Shown: positions 17,438 through 29,762, numbered from the stretch's first letter. The stretch: DNA of 64,000 nt from Flavobacterium sp. LMO8 (GCF_009495755.1 NZ_WIBJ01000027.1:116963-180962); one strand, 5' to 3'. Program-made: numbers and translations. Notes: generated by a model not told the origin, from the sequence alone.

Positions 17438-18622
17438 ATGAGAACAGCATATATAGTAAAAGGATTTAGAACAGCAGTTGGAAAAGCTCCAAAAGGTTTA
17501 TTCCGATTCAAAAGACCTGATGAATTAGCAGCAGAAACCATCGAACACATGATGAAAGAGTTGCCTGATTTCGACAAAACACGTATTGATGATGTCATGG
17601 TAGGAAACGCCATGCCAGAAGCAGAACAAGGTTTAAACGTTGGGCGTTTAATTTCATTAATGGGATTAAAAATCACAGATGTTCCTGGAGTTACTGTAAA
17701 CAGATATTGTGCTTCTGGAGTAGAAACTATTGCAATGGCAACCGCTAAAATTCAATCAGGAATGGCAGATTGTATTATTGCTGGTGGAGCTGAAAGTATG
17801 AGTTATATTCCAATGGGAGGTTACAAACCAACACCAGACTACAAAGTTGCCGCTGCAGGTCACGAAGATTATTACTGGGGAATGGGTTTAACAGCTGAAG
17901 CAGTTGCAAAACAATTCAATGTTTCTCGTGCTGACCAAGATGAGTTTGCTTATCAATCACACATGAAAGCGTTGAAAGCGCAAGCAGAAGGGAAATTCGA
18001 CAAACAGATTGCGCCTATCACGGTTGAACAAACGTTTATTAATGAAAACGGTAAAAAAGAAACCAAATCTTATGTAGTAAATAAAGACGAAGGTCCAAGA
18101 GCTGGAACTTCGGTAGAAGCTTTAGCAGGATTACGACCAGTATTCGCTGCTGATGGTTCGGTTACCGCTGGAAACTCTTCACAAATGAGTGATGGTGCAG
18201 CTTTCGTTTTAATCATGAGCGAAGAAATGGTTAAAGAATTAAACCTAGAACCAATCGCAAGAATGGTAAGCTATGCTGCTTCAGGTGTAGAACCAAGAAT
18301 TATGGGAATTGGTCCAGTTACTGCAATTCCAAAAGCATTAAAACAAGCGGGATTAAAACAAGACCAAATCGATTTAATTGAGTTAAACGAAGCTTTCGCA
18401 GCACAATCTTTAGCTGTTGTCAGAGAATTAGGTTTAAATCCTGAAATCGTAAACGTGAATGGTGGAGCCATTGCTTTAGGTCACCCACTAGGTTGTACTG
18501 GTGCTAAACTATCAGTTCAATTGTTTGACGAAATGCGCCTGAGAAACAGCAAATACGGAATCGTTTCAATGTGTGTTGGAACAGGTCAAGGTGCAGCTGG
18601 AGTATTTGAATTCTTGAAATAA
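17438..18622 (+). CDS. fadA: Acetyl-CoA acyltransferase (3-ketoacyl-CoA thiolase)
   Basis: Thiolase of 394 residues that cleaves 3-ketoacyl-CoA in the last step of beta-oxidation. The nucleophile motif is NRYCASGVET (Cys about 90), followed by ALGHPLGCTGAK (His) and SMCVGTGQGAAG (second Cys). It begins three bases after the fadB-like stop, so the pair is translated together and probably assembles as a complex. Confidence 0.93.
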   Translation: MRTAYIVKGFRTAVGKAPKGLFRFKRPDELAAETIEHMMKELPDFDKTRIDDVMVGNAMPEAEQGLNVGRLISLMGLKITDVPGVTVNRYCASGVETIAMATAKIQSGMADCIIAGGAESMSYIPMGGYKPTPDYKVAAAGHEDYYWGMGLTAEAVAKQFNVSRADQDEFAYQSHMKALKAQAEGKFDKQIAPITVEQTFINENGKKETKSYVVNKDEGPRAGTSVEALAGLRPVFAADGSVTAGNSSQMSDGAAFVLIMSEEMVKELNLEPIARMVSYAASGVEPRIMGIGPVTAIPKALKQAGLKQDQIDLIELNEAFAAQSLAVVRELGLNPEIVNVNGGAIALGHPLGCTGAKLSVQLFDEMRLRNSKYGIVSMCVGTGQGAAGVFEFLK

Positions 18623-18630
18623 AAAAACAA

Positions 18631-18694
18631 GGAACACAGATTAGAAAAATTAGAGAAATTTTAAAATTTTATTCATTTCTTCAATCTGTGTTCC
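18631..18694. repeat. Inverted repeat in the fadA to acyl-CoA dehydrogenase gap
   Basis: Exact 12-base arms ggaacacagatt (18631-18642) and aatctgtgttcc (18683-18694) flank a 40-base A+T-rich loop. No T tail follows, so it is more likely a dispersed palindromic element or mRNA-processing site than a terminator. Confidence 0.65.
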
Positions 18695-18757
18695 AAAAAA
18701 TAATTAACCAATAATGAAAAGAAATTAAAATTTTCTTTTCTCTAAAAAATAAAAGTT

Positions 18758-20548
18758 ATGTCAGATATCATCAGAGGAGGACAATTCCTTGTAAAAGAAA
18801 CAAAATGCGAAGACATCTTCACTCCAGAAGACTTCAATGAAGAACAAGTTATGATGCGTGATTCCGTAATCGAATTCGTAGACAAAGAAATTTGGCCAAA
18901 CAAAGAACGCTTCGAAAAGAAAGATTACGCTTTAACCGAAGACATCATGCGTAAGGCTGGAGAATTAGGTTACTTAAGTGTTGCCGTTCCTGCTGCTTAT
19001 GGCGGAATGGAAATGGGATTCGTAAACACCGTTTTAGTTTGTGATTATATTTCAGGAGCAACTGGTTCGTTTTCAACAGCTTTTGGAGCACACACTGGAA
19101 TTGGAACGATGCCAATTACTTTATACGGAACAGAAGAACAAAAACAAAAATATGTACCAAAATTAGCTTCTGGCGAATGGTTTGGAGCTTATTGTTTAAC
19201 TGAACCAGGCGCAGGTTCTGATGCAAATTCAGGAAAAACAAAAGCCGTTCTTTCAGAAGATGGAACACATTATAAAATCACTGGTGGAAAAATGTGGATT
19301 TCAAATGCTGGTTTTTGTAACGTAATGATTGTTTTCGCTCGTATTGAAGACGATAAAAACATAACAGGTTTCATCGTTGAAAATGATCCTTCAAACGGAA
19401 TTTCAATGGGTGATGAAGAGCACAAATTAGGAATTCGCTCCTCTTCTACGCGTCAAGTTTTCTTTAACGAAACAAAAGTTCCTGTAGAAAATATGTTGGC
19501 AGGTCGTGGCGAAGGTTTCAAAATTGCGATGAATGCTTTAAATGTTGGTCGTATTAAATTAGCAGCAGCTTGTTTAGAAGCACAACGTAGAACCATATCT
19601 ACAGGTGTAAATTATGCTAATGAAAGACTTCAATTTAACGTTCCAATTTCAAGTTTTGGAGCAATTCAAGCTAAAATTGCTGAAATGGCAACAAATGCTT
19701 ATGCAGGAGAAAGTGCTACTTACAGAGCTGCATCAGATATTGAAAACAGAATCAATATTAGAGTTAGTGAAGGAAATTCACACCAAGAAGCTGAATTAAA
19801 AGGGGTTGAAGAATTCGCAATCGAATGTTCCATTTTAAAAGTAGCAGTTTCTGAAGATGTTCAAGCGTGTACAGATGAAGGAATTCAAATTTTTGGTGGA
19901 ATGGGATTCTCTGAAGATGCACCAATGGAAAGTGCTTGGAGAGATGCTCGTATTGCCAGAATTTACGAAGGAACTAATGAAATCAACAGAATGTTATCTG
20001 TTGGAATGTTAGTAAAAAAAGCGATGAAAGGTCACGTCGATTTATTAGGTCCGGCAATGGCTGTGGCTGAAGAATTAATGGGAATTCCTTCTTTCGGCAT
20101 TCCAGATTATTCAGAATTATTTGCTGAAGAAAAAGAAATGATTGCCAAATTGAAAAAAGTATTCTTAATGGTTGCAGGTGCTGCAGTTCAAAAATACGGC
20201 CCAGAATTAGAATCACACCAACAATTGTTAATGGCGGCTTCAGATATCTTAATCGAAATCTATATGGCTGAAAGTACAATTCTTAGAACTGAAAAATTAG
20301 CTAAAAAAGAAGGCGAAGACAAAGTTCAGGAGCAAATTGCTATGGCAAAATTATACTTATATCATGCCGTAGATATCGTGAACCAAAAAGGAAAAGAAGG
20401 AATTGTTTCTTTTGCTGAAGGCGACGAACAACGTATGCTGTTAATGGGATTAAAACGTTTTACAAAATATACGAATATGCCAAATGTAATTGGTCTTCGT
20501 GAAAAAATTGCTGCAAAAATTATTAGCGAAAATAAATACGCTTTTTAA
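18758..20548 (+). CDS. Acyl-CoA dehydrogenase
   Basis: FAD enzyme that introduces the alpha-beta double bond in acyl-CoA. At 596 residues it has the standard ACAD fold (CLTEPGAGSDANSG FAD loop, KMWISNAGFCNVMIVFARI, catalytic Glu region RIYEGTNEINRM near residue 410) plus a C-terminal extension of about 170 residues as in very-long-chain ACADs. It sits at the end of the marR-fadB-fadA cluster, separated by an inverted repeat of 64 bases, and supplies the first oxidation step. Confidence 0.93.
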   Translation: MSDIIRGGQFLVKETKCEDIFTPEDFNEEQVMMRDSVIEFVDKEIWPNKERFEKKDYALTEDIMRKAGELGYLSVAVPAAYGGMEMGFVNTVLVCDYISGATGSFSTAFGAHTGIGTMPITLYGTEEQKQKYVPKLASGEWFGAYCLTEPGAGSDANSGKTKAVLSEDGTHYKITGGKMWISNAGFCNVMIVFARIEDDKNITGFIVENDPSNGISMGDEEHKLGIRSSSTRQVFFNETKVPVENMLAGRGEGFKIAMNALNVGRIKLAAACLEAQRRTISTGVNYANERLQFNVPISSFGAIQAKIAEMATNAYAGESATYRAASDIENRINIRVSEGNSHQEAELKGVEEFAIECSILKVAVSEDVQACTDEGIQIFGGMGFSEDAPMESAWRDARIARIYEGTNEINRMLSVGMLVKKAMKGHVDLLGPAMAVAEELMGIPSFGIPDYSELFAEEKEMIAKLKKVFLMVAGAAVQKYGPELESHQQLLMAASDILIEIYMAESTILRTEKLAKKEGEDKVQEQIAMAKLYLYHAVDIVNQKGKEGIVSFAEGDEQRMLLMGLKRFTKYTNMPNVIGLREKIAAKIISENKYAF

Positions 20549-20577
20549 TACAGCAATTAATTGGTTTAGTTTGTTTA

Positions 20578-20609
20578 AAAAAACCATTCGTTTAGGCGAA
20601 TGGTTTTTT
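20578..20609. terminator. Bidirectional terminator between acyl-CoA dehydrogenase and bcp
   Basis: Stem aaaaaaccattcg/cgaatggtttttt closes a short loop between convergent genes, with A and T runs on either side. Confidence 0.85.
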
Positions 20610-20610
20610 A

Positions 20611-21063
20611 TTATTTTAAAATCTGAGCAGCATGGGCTTTCGTTTTTACATCCGAAATTACTTCTTCAATAATTCCGTTTTCATCAATTACAAAAGTGGT
20701 TCGGTGAATACCATCATATTCTCTTCCCATAAATTTCTTTGGTCCCCAAACACCAAACGCTTGAATAACCGATTTATCTTCATCAGCTAACAAAGGAAAA
20801 GGCAAATCATATTTTTCTATAAACTTCGCTTGTGCTTTTGCACTATCCGCACTCACGCCTAACAAAGCGTAATTATTAGCCTGAAAACGAGCGTAATTAT
20901 CTCTCAAATCACAAGCTTCTGTAGTACAACCTGGTGTACTTGCTTTTGGATAAAAGAAAACTACTAATTTTTTTCCTTTATAATCGGCTAATTTATGTGA
21001 AGTTCCACTTTGGTCAAAACCTGAAAAATTAGGTGCTTTATCTCCTGTTTTTAATGTTGTCAT
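20611..21063 (-). CDS. bcp: Thioredoxin-dependent thiol peroxidase (BCP type)
   Basis: Peroxiredoxin of 150 residues that reduces peroxides with thioredoxin. FYPKASTPGCTTEACDLRD holds the peroxidatic Cys (about 45) and a resolving Cys five residues later, the atypical two-Cys arrangement of the BCP/PrxQ group. Cytoplasmic, no signal peptide. It is convergent with the acyl-CoA dehydrogenase gene and divergent from nth. Confidence 0.93.
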   Translation of the reverse strand: MTTLKTGDKAPNFSGFDQSGTSHKLADYKGKKLVVFFYPKASTPGCTTEACDLRDNYARFQANNYALLGVSADSAKAQAKFIEKYDLPFPLLADEDKSVIQAFGVWGPKKFMGREYDGIHRTTFVIDENGIIEEVISDVKTKAHAAQILK

Positions 21064-21132
21064 TTATTTATGGTTTAAAAGGTTATCAGTTTATAAGGTT
21101 AAAAGGGAAAGAACTCATCAATAAAATTGAAT

Positions 21133-21163
21133 TTTGATATTGCGCTTTTACTTTATAACTTTA
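21133..21163 (+). promoter_or_regulatory. Candidate nth promoter
   Basis: TTTG at 21133-21136, a 19-base spacer and TAACTTTA at 21156-21163, which is one base off TAnnTTTG. It lies 20 bases ahead of the nth ATG. Confidence 0.5.
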
Positions 21164-21183
21164 CGAATCAAATTTAGTTAAAA

Positions 21184-21831
21184 ATGACCAAAAGCGAGAA
21201 GGTAACATTTGTTATAAATACGTTAAATGAATTATATCCTGAAATTCCAATTCCTTTAGACCATAAAGATCCTTATACTTTACTAATCGCTGTGTTGCTT
21301 TCGGCACAATGTACGGATGTTCGCGTGAATCAAATTACTCCAATTTTGTTCGCAAAAGCAGATAATCCGTATGATATGGTAAAAATGACAGTGGAAGAAA
21401 TTAAGGAAATTATTCGCCCGTGTGGCTTATCGCCTATGAAATCAAAGGGAATTCATGGTTTATCAGAAATTTTAATTGACAAATACAATGGCGAAGTGCC
21501 TCAAAGTTTTGAAGCTTTAGAGTCTTTACCAGCAGTAGGACATAAAACAGCGAGTGTGGTGATGAGTCAAGCGTTTGGAGTTCCTGCTTTTCCAGTAGAT
21601 ACACACATTCATAGATTAATGTATCGATGGGGATTAACTAATGGTAAAAACGTACAACAAACAGAAAAAGATGCCAAACGTATTTTCCCAGAAGCATGTT
21701 GGAATGAACTACACTTGCAGATCATTTGGTACGGACGTGAATACTCTCCGGCTCGTAGTTGGAATTTAGAAAAAGATATTATTACGAAGACGATTGGGAG
21801 AAAAAGTGTTATTAATGAACTTAAAAAATAA
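21184..21831 (+). CDS. nth: Endonuclease III-type DNA glycosylase lacking the Fe-S cysteines
   Basis: Bifunctional glycosylase/AP lyase for oxidised pyrimidines. The helix-hairpin-helix LPAVGHKTASVV carries catalytic Lys121, and FPVDTHIHR carries catalytic Asp139. The protein (215 residues) ends in YGREYSPARSWNLEKD where the E. coli enzyme has the Cys-X6-Cys-X2-Cys-X5-Cys loop; no cysteines remain there, so no [4Fe-4S] cluster is expected. The DUF2200 gene starts on the very next base. Confidence 0.9.
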   Translation: MTKSEKVTFVINTLNELYPEIPIPLDHKDPYTLLIAVLLSAQCTDVRVNQITPILFAKADNPYDMVKMTVEEIKEIIRPCGLSPMKSKGIHGLSEILIDKYNGEVPQSFEALESLPAVGHKTASVVMSQAFGVPAFPVDTHIHRLMYRWGLTNGKNVQQTEKDAKRIFPEACWNELHLQIIWYGREYSPARSWNLEKDIITKTIGRKSVINELKK

Positions 21832-22182
21832 ATGGCAGCAAGAAGTATAAATCATATGATCTTTGCTGGTGTTTATCCTCATTACATAAACAAAGTAGAG
21901 AGAAAAAATCGTACAAAAGCAGAAGTCGATGAAATTATTTGTTGGTTAACAGGTTACACAATTGAAAGCTTACAACACCAAATTGATACTAAAGTTGACT
22001 TTGAAACCTTTTTTGAGCAAGCACCTAAATTAAACGAAAACGTTTCAAAAATTACTGGTGTTATTTGTGGCTATCGCATTGAAGAAATTGAAGGCCAATT
22101 AATGAAAAAAGTGCGTTATTTAGATAAGTTAATTGACGAATTAGCCAAAGGAAAAACCATGGAAAAGATTTTAAGAAAATAA
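21832..22182 (+). CDS. DUF2200 family protein
   Basis: A cytoplasmic protein of 116 residues recognised as the DUF2200 family from [21 protein letters not shown] and [25 protein letters not shown]. Its function is unknown. It begins directly after the nth stop codon and should be translated from the same message, but DUF2200 is often found in other contexts, so a repair role should not be assumed. A strong terminator follows. Confidence 0.82.
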   Translation: MAARSINHMIFAGVYPHYINKVERKNRTKAEVDEIICWLTGYTIESLQHQIDTKVDFETFFEQAPKLNENVSKITGVICGYRIEEIEGQLMKKVRYLDKLIDELAKGKTMEKILRK

Positions 22183-22183
22183 A

Positions 22184-22219
22184 AAAAACTCATTTCAAAA
22201 ATAGTTGAAATGAGTTTTT
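22184..22219. terminator. Bidirectional terminator
   Basis: A 15-bp stem (22184-22198 with 22205-22219) ends in T and A runs on its two sides, between convergent DUF2200 and kinase genes. Confidence 0.85.
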
Positions 22220-22226
22220 ATAATAG

Positions 22227-23078
22227 TTATTTATTTAAAACATGATAAGCAATTAATCCATCAATAGGTCTTCTTAATACGTTTCCAATTTTAATATCAT
22301 ATTTATTAAGAATTTCTGACAATTCATCTTTTAAATAAAATGCAATTGAGCCGATAAAATGCACTGGTACTTCTTTACAATTTTCATATTGCATGATGTA
22401 ATTTTTGGTGAATTTTTTAAGTTCATTTTTTATAATCTTTTTACAATATGGATGTTCTTTATGTTTGATTATAAATTTTGCTAAAGTAGCTAAGTACGCA
22501 TTTGGATTAGCTTCTTTGTATAAGTTATGCTTAATATAATCTGCATCAACATTATATTCTTCTTGAAATTCTTTAGCCAAATCTTCAGGCATAGAATTAA
22601 AATAGTATTTTCTTAACAAGTGTCTTCCAAATCGGTTTCCAGAACCGTCATCCATTGCAATATAACCTAATGATTGTACTTTTTGATGTAAAACTTTACC
22701 ATCAAAATAACTACAATTTGAGCCTGTTCCTAAAATACAAACAATTGCTTCTTCGTCTTTAGGTGTAGTGGCATATACTGCTGCAAAGGTGTCTTCATGA
22801 ACTACAATTACTGCATTTTTAAAATAATTTTGAAAAACTTCTGAAAGAAAATTTTTCATTCTATCAGTTCCACAACCTGCTCCATAAAAGAATAAATGTG
22901 CGGCTTTGTCTTTGTTGTGAGAAATATCAAATTTATCTTCTAAACGATTGATGATTTCTTCTTTATCTAAAACTTCTGGATTTAAACCTAAAGTTTGTGT
23001 TGTGAATAGTACTTTTCCTGAATCATCAATTGCAATCCAATCGGCTTTGGTAGATCCACTGTCAACTAGTAATTTCAT
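22227..23078 (-). CDS. N-acetylglucosamine kinase-like ASKHA-family kinase
   Basis: BadF/BadG/NAGK-type ATPase of 283 residues. MKLLVDSGSTKADW is the phosphate-1 loop, and CILGTGSNCSYFDG is the phosphate-2 loop. FYGAGCGTDRM and DDGSGNRFGRHLLRKY are typical of the group. It probably phosphorylates an amino sugar such as GlcNAc from wall recycling; the sugar cannot be fixed from sequence. It follows gap and pfkA on the same strand, but a hairpin terminator lies between gap and this gene, so it may be transcribed at a lower level or separately. Confidence 0.82.
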   Translation of the reverse strand: MKLLVDSGSTKADWIAIDDSGKVLFTTQTLGLNPEVLDKEEIINRLEDKFDISHNKDKAAHLFFYGAGCGTDRMKNFLSEVFQNYFKNAVIVVHEDTFAAVYATTPKDEEAIVCILGTGSNCSYFDGKVLHQKVQSLGYIAMDDGSGNRFGRHLLRKYYFNSMPEDLAKEFQEEYNVDADYIKHNLYKEANPNAYLATLAKFIIKHKEHPYCKKIIKNELKKFTKNYIMQYENCKEVPVHFIGSIAFYLKDELSEILNKYDIKIGNVLRRPIDGLIAYHVLNK

Positions 23079-23102
23079 TGGGTTTTGATTTTGTTAGGTA
23101 AC

Positions 23103-23138
23103 AAAAATCCCGTATACATAAGATGTCACGGGATTTTT
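23103..23138 (-). terminator. Terminator after gap
   Basis: Stem aatcccgt/acgggatt with A and T runs, between gap and the downstream kinase gene on the minus strand. Confidence 0.75.
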
Positions 23139-23151
23139 TAATATATACATA

Positions 23152-25172
<2,021 letters not shown>

Positions 25173-25307
25173 ATTATTTGATTGTTTATGTAAAATTATA
25201 AAACGAAAAATAAAAAAACGCCTTTTTTTGCTTAGTATTTAATAATACCTGCAAAATCAAACGTTTTCGTTAATAACTTTTTGTTTTTATTGCTAAATAT
25301 ATACGAA

Positions 25308-28300
25308 TTAATCGATTTCAGGAACTTTTATTGCATCTTCAATAATTGCATCTGAAGATTTTGTTTTTCTTTGATTAATTAAATCCAAAAATTCAGGTGG
25401 AAATTCTGAATCTGGTAAGTCATCTTTAGATTTTGACGAATTTTTTTTCTTTTTGTTACTATTGAATATCTTTCGCAACATTTCTTTAAATGTATTGAAT
25501 TCAACATTATATGTAATTCCAAGCCCTTGTGTATAACGAATACCGTCACCTACATAGTTAATATCATTCTCTCTATTAAAAACGTGAGCATTTAGTGAAC
25601 CATCTTCATTTAACTGAATTAAAATTTCTAAATTACCTACAATGACTGACTCAGTTACACCTCCAACCGGTACACCAAGTTTACCATTAATAGAAATTTT
25701 ATCATTAATCCTTGTATTCATTGTAACACCAACCCTATCTGAAACTTCAGTTAATCTATCTCCTTGTGAGTAATCAAATCCGAGTTGTAATTTACTATCC
25801 TCATCTGCAAAAATATCATTAATAATAGAGCTAGCTCCTTCAATTAATGAACCATAAGCTGAATTACCCGTAGATTCGGCTGTAATAAACGAACCTGTTG
25901 CCAATAATGCAAACGCTTGAGTTTGTCTTGTATCCTTATCCTGTAATTTATAATCTATTTCACTTTTAAGAACCGTACTTACAGTAGGAAAATCTATATT
26001 AAAATTAGGCTGAGGGTTACTTAAATTTCCATTTAACAATATGGAAACATTAGTATCTACCTTTCTATTAATAGAGGCACTTTCTACAAGTACAGAAGGA
26101 TTAGCTTGAGTTTTATATGTAGCTTTTAAATCTAAAACAGCATTCATTGGTTGTCCATCCCAACGAATAGTACCGCCTTTTTCAACATTAAATTTTTTAT
26201 CTATAACACCACCATATTTAAAATTATATTGCCCCTCCTGAACTATAAAATCACCAAACATTTCAAATTTTCCAAGTGTATTAATATTCATTTGCATTGA
26301 ACCTACACCCTTTCCTTTCATAGCGTGACCAGTTTCTCTATTTAAAATGATTTCAATATCTGTATCTGTATCAATATCAAAATTAAAATCGAGTTCTAAA
26401 CCTTGATATTTATCTTCATTTACAATTTTATTAATTAAAGATTTTTGATATTCTTCGACTGTCATAAAATTAATAAAAGAATTGTTCCCAAGATCTTCAT
26501 CATCATTAACAGGAATCTTTATTGAAGTGCCTTTTTCTGATTCACCTGCAACATTAATAACCAAAGCATCAATAGACCCCATAATACTTGCTTTTCCTTT
26601 CATAAAAGCTGTACCATAATAATACGCATCTTCAGAATCCTCAGTATTAAGTGCTAATATATTATCGGATATTAAATGCAAATCTAAATCCCAATCTCCT
26701 AGTTTTTCATGACGAATGGTACCATCAAAAATTCCTTTTGTATTATATTTTGTATCAGTAATTTCTATTTTTCTTAAACTAAACTGATGCTCAGTCAAAT
26801 CAATAATTGCATTTTTTTCAAGCGCATAGTCAACATTTAGATAAGGTACTTTAATACCTGCATCATTTAAATAGAGTCGTCCATCCATTTCAGGATTTGT
26901 AAAAGAACCTCCTATAGTTGTTCTACCTGTTGCATTTCCTCTAACATCAGATAATACTCCATTTAATAAGGTACCAAAGGGAGCTAAATCAAATTTATCA
27001 AAACCGGCTTCTAGTTCTAAAGTTGATTGTTCGCCTTCAAAATTAATGTTTCCATCAAGAAAAAACCGTTCAATATCTCCTTGTTCTAAACTAGAATTAA
27101 TTTTAAATTGATTAAAGTTTTCATTGCCTTCAATTTTAAAATCTAAATCACCTAATAAAAATTGGTTAACAGCTAAACTGTCTATTGTTAAATTGGAAAT
27201 TGGAGAATATTTATTATCATCTTGCTTATACGTAATCATTCCATTTATTTTTCCTCCTAATGACAAACTATCTAACGATGGTGTTATTTTATTTAAATCA
27301 ACATCTTTAAATGTAAGATTAAAATCTTTATAATTTGTTCCTCTCATGGATCCAAAAAAATCTATATTTTGATGATTATGAGATAAAGTAAGTTTTTCAA
27401 AATCAAAATTTTTAAAATCCTTGTCAAACACAACCTTGTTGTTATCTGTTTCGTTTTCATTTATAAACCATAAATAATCTTTAAACTTAACTTCTGATTT
27501 TTTAAAACCTAAAATTGATTGCTTTTCTTTATTAATGGTATGATAAAGGTTTAAATCATAAGCATCTTCAGTCTTTGGTCCACCTTTAAATTCAGACCTT
27601 ACAAATAAAGTGTCATTTAACGTAACATTTATTAAATCAAAATCTGCAATTTTATATTTACTGTTTTTAATTGTATCAACTGTAATATAGGCGTTATATA
27701 AAGGATTTTTATTATTAATTTCAATATTGATATTATTAATTGTGTTATCATAAGCAACTATATTAGGACAAGTAAAGTCAAACAAGAATTTACCTTCATC
27801 TCCATTTATTTTACCTTTAGCTTTTGTGTTTTCTGAAATTTTGATTTCCGGAATAAAAACTTCAACGATTTTATCATGTATTGTAATATCGAAATTTAAA
27901 AACTGACCTTTTAGTAATTTATTTGGAGTATAATTAGCATACAAACTTCCAAGTGCATTTTCAACAATCTTTTGCACTTGATTTACTTTATATTTCCCTA
28001 CAATTGTTCCGGTTATGATATCTGGAGAATTCACTTCAATTGTTCTTACTTTCTCTTTATCAAATGATGAAGTAATTTCAAAATCATTAAAAAAATATGA
28101 ATTCTTACTATTTTGATACGATACATTTTTAATATGTAAAATTCCTGCTAAATCATCAATTGAATTTCCGTTTGCTTTGAATTCAATGTTTCCTTTAAAT
28201 ATTGAAACTGAATCTGTTTTATAAAAATTTAAAATGTGTAAATCTGCGTAGTCAATTTGTGCCTTGAAATCGTAATTTTTAGCTTTTAAACTCAAATCTA

Positions 28301-29762
28301 TGATACCATTAAAATCCATTTTTAAATTAGGATCATTGCTATTGAAATATCCTTTATAATAAGGCATTTTCATACTTCCATCCACCGTAATATTTTGATA
28401 GTTATATCCGTTGTAATAAAACTTTTCTATTTTACCTTTTATAGCTGTGTTTAGAAGTTTTTGGGTAAACCCTTTACCATCAACATTTAAATCTAGAGTT
28501 GCTTTTCCAATATCTTTCTGACTTAAAAGTGTTCCTAAATCAAAAGCATCTAATTTTATATTTCCTTGATACGAAGCATTATCTATGTTATTGATATTTT
28601 GCATAGCTAAGTCACCTTCAAGATAACCTAATTGGGATAACATACTAACATCAGCGTTAACATACTTTTGTGTTAGTTCAACATCTCCCGCAATATTTAC
28701 ATTTCCTAATTTGGCTAAAACCGATGGCAAATTACTACCCAAAATTCGCGGAAGAATTGATTTTAAATTTTCGTAATTTGAAGAAACTCTATCAAAGCTT
28801 CCCTTCATATAAAACTCTTGATTGCCTTTGCCAAAAAGATTTCTAAAGTTTGCAGTTCCAATAATCTCCGATTGATTTTTATCAGCTAATTTTAAATTAT
28901 GAGTAGTGAAGTTGTTTAATGTTCCAACCAAATGCGTGTCTACATAGAAAACATTATTTTTTCCAAATTCGTTGTAAAAATAATTCAAATCGTTTGATGC
29001 AATTGAAGCTTTATCAAATTGAACATCAAAAATTACTTTGTTATTAAAATCAGAGAAATCTTTTCTATCATATTTCAACTCTACTCTACCTTTCATTTCC
29101 GATTGAGGCGTTTTCATCGATAAGCCATCTAATAAAATGTTCTTTTTTGTATAAGTAAAATCAGATGTAATATTTTCAACTACTAATCCTCTATGATCTT
29201 TAAAGGATAACTTATCAATATAAGTAGTAACATTTGCACCTTTAATAAAAAAATCTTCAATATTTGCATTCAACTTGGTAAAATCGAGCATTTTTGGCGT
29301 TTGAAGATTGTAATCAATATATTGAAAACGACTATTATAAACCGTCATTTTATTAGCTTTCATTCTAAATTTCCCTGAAGAAGGCGAACCATCGTCAAAC
29401 GCTTCAATAAATTTATCTAAGTTGGTATAATCTTCATTTTTGTAATTTACAATTCGAACATCCATACCATGCAACACCAAATTTTTCAAATAAGGATGGC
29501 CTGGATCATAAATTTTCTTAAAACTTAAAATTGAAGTATTTAATTTCTTGATATAAAACAAAGTATCCTTATGATGGTCTAAAACCAAAACATTACCCAG
29601 TTTTACACTGCCAAAAGGCGTCATAGCAACTTTCCCTATTGAAATGTTAGTTCCAAATGATTTATTTAAACTATCAGTTGCGTATTTCCCAAGAGCTGTT
29701 TGCACAAAGGGTAAAGATAAAAGAATACCCAATAACAATAGAAGCAATAATATTGCAATCAA
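25308..29762 (-). CDS. tamB: TamB-like translocation/assembly module protein
   Basis: A very large AsmA/TamB-family protein (about 1,484 residues). One N-terminal membrane helix (LLLLLLLGILLSLPFVQT) is followed by a long beta-rich repeat region. The C-terminal TamB domain, about residues 1,050-1,440, includes the GGTIRWDGQPMNAVLDLKA and FDYSQGDRLTEVSDRVGV segments. Family members bridge inner and outer membranes for beta-barrel assembly or lipid transport. The start is uncertain: the only conventional codon after the upstream stop is TTG at 29762, yet the reading frame upstream encodes KKFKKILFRT, the basic stretch normally preceding this helix. It is divergent from tsaD. Confidence 0.88.
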   Translation of the reverse strand: MIAILLLLLLLGILLSLPFVQTALGKYATDSLNKSFGTNISIGKVAMTPFGSVKLGNVLVLDHHKDTLFYIKKLNTSILSFKKIYDPGHPYLKNLVLHGMDVRIVNYKNEDYTNLDKFIEAFDDGSPSSGKFRMKANKMTVYNSRFQYIDYNLQTPKMLDFTKLNANIEDFFIKGANVTTYIDKLSFKDHRGLVVENITSDFTYTKKNILLDGLSMKTPQSEMKGRVELKYDRKDFSDFNNKVIFDVQFDKASIASNDLNYFYNEFGKNNVFYVDTHLVGTLNNFTTHNLKLADKNQSEIIGTANFRNLFGKGNQEFYMKGSFDRVSSNYENLKSILPRILGSNLPSVLAKLGNVNIAGDVELTQKYVNADVSMLSQLGYLEGDLAMQNINNIDNASYQGNIKLDAFDLGTLLSQKDIGKATLDLNVDGKGFTQKLLNTAIKGKIEKFYYNGYNYQNITVDGSMKMPYYKGYFNSNDPNLKMDFNGIIDLSLKAKNYDFKAQIDYADLHILNFYKTDSVSIFKGNIEFKANGNSIDDLAGILHIKNVSYQNSKNSYFFNDFEITSSFDKEKVRTIEVNSPDIITGTIVGKYKVNQVQKIVENALGSLYANYTPNKLLKGQFLNFDITIHDKIVEVFIPEIKISENTKAKGKINGDEGKFLFDFTCPNIVAYDNTINNINIEINNKNPLYNAYITVDTIKNSKYKIADFDLINVTLNDTLFVRSEFKGGPKTEDAYDLNLYHTINKEKQSILGFKKSEVKFKDYLWFINENETDNNKVVFDKDFKNFDFEKLTLSHNHQNIDFFGSMRGTNYKDFNLTFKDVDLNKITPSLDSLSLGGKINGMITYKQDDNKYSPISNLTIDSLAVNQFLLGDLDFKIEGNENFNQFKINSSLEQGDIERFFLDGNINFEGEQSTLELEAGFDKFDLAPFGTLLNGVLSDVRGNATGRTTIGGSFTNPEMDGRLYLNDAGIKVPYLNVDYALEKNAIIDLTEHQFSLRKIEITDTKYNTKGIFDGTIRHEKLGDWDLDLHLISDNILALNTEDSEDAYYYGTAFMKGKASIMGSIDALVINVAGESEKGTSIKIPVNDDEDLGNNSFINFMTVEEYQKSLINKIVNEDKYQGLELDFNFDIDTDTDIEIILNRETGHAMKGKGVGSMQMNINTLGKFEMFGDFIVQEGQYNFKYGGVIDKKFNVEKGGTIRWDGQPMNAVLDLKATYKTQANPSVLVESASINRKVDTNVSILLNGNLSNPQPNFNIDFPTVSTVLKSEIDYKLQDKDTRQTQAFALLATGSFITAESTGNSAYGSLIEGASSIINDIFADEDSKLQLGFDYSQGDRLTEVSDRVGVTMNTRINDKISINGKLGVPVGGVTESVIVGNLEILIQLNEDGSLNAHVFNRENDINYVGDGIRYTQGLGITYNVEFNTFKEMLRKIFNSNKKKKNSSKSKDDLPDSEFPPEFLDLINQRKTKSSDAIIEDAIKVPEID

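Noticed and set aside
18631..18694. Inverted repeat read as a terminator ending the fad operon
   Set aside because: The 40-base loop and lack of a T tail argue against termination; the acyl-CoA dehydrogenase gene could still be co-transcribed.
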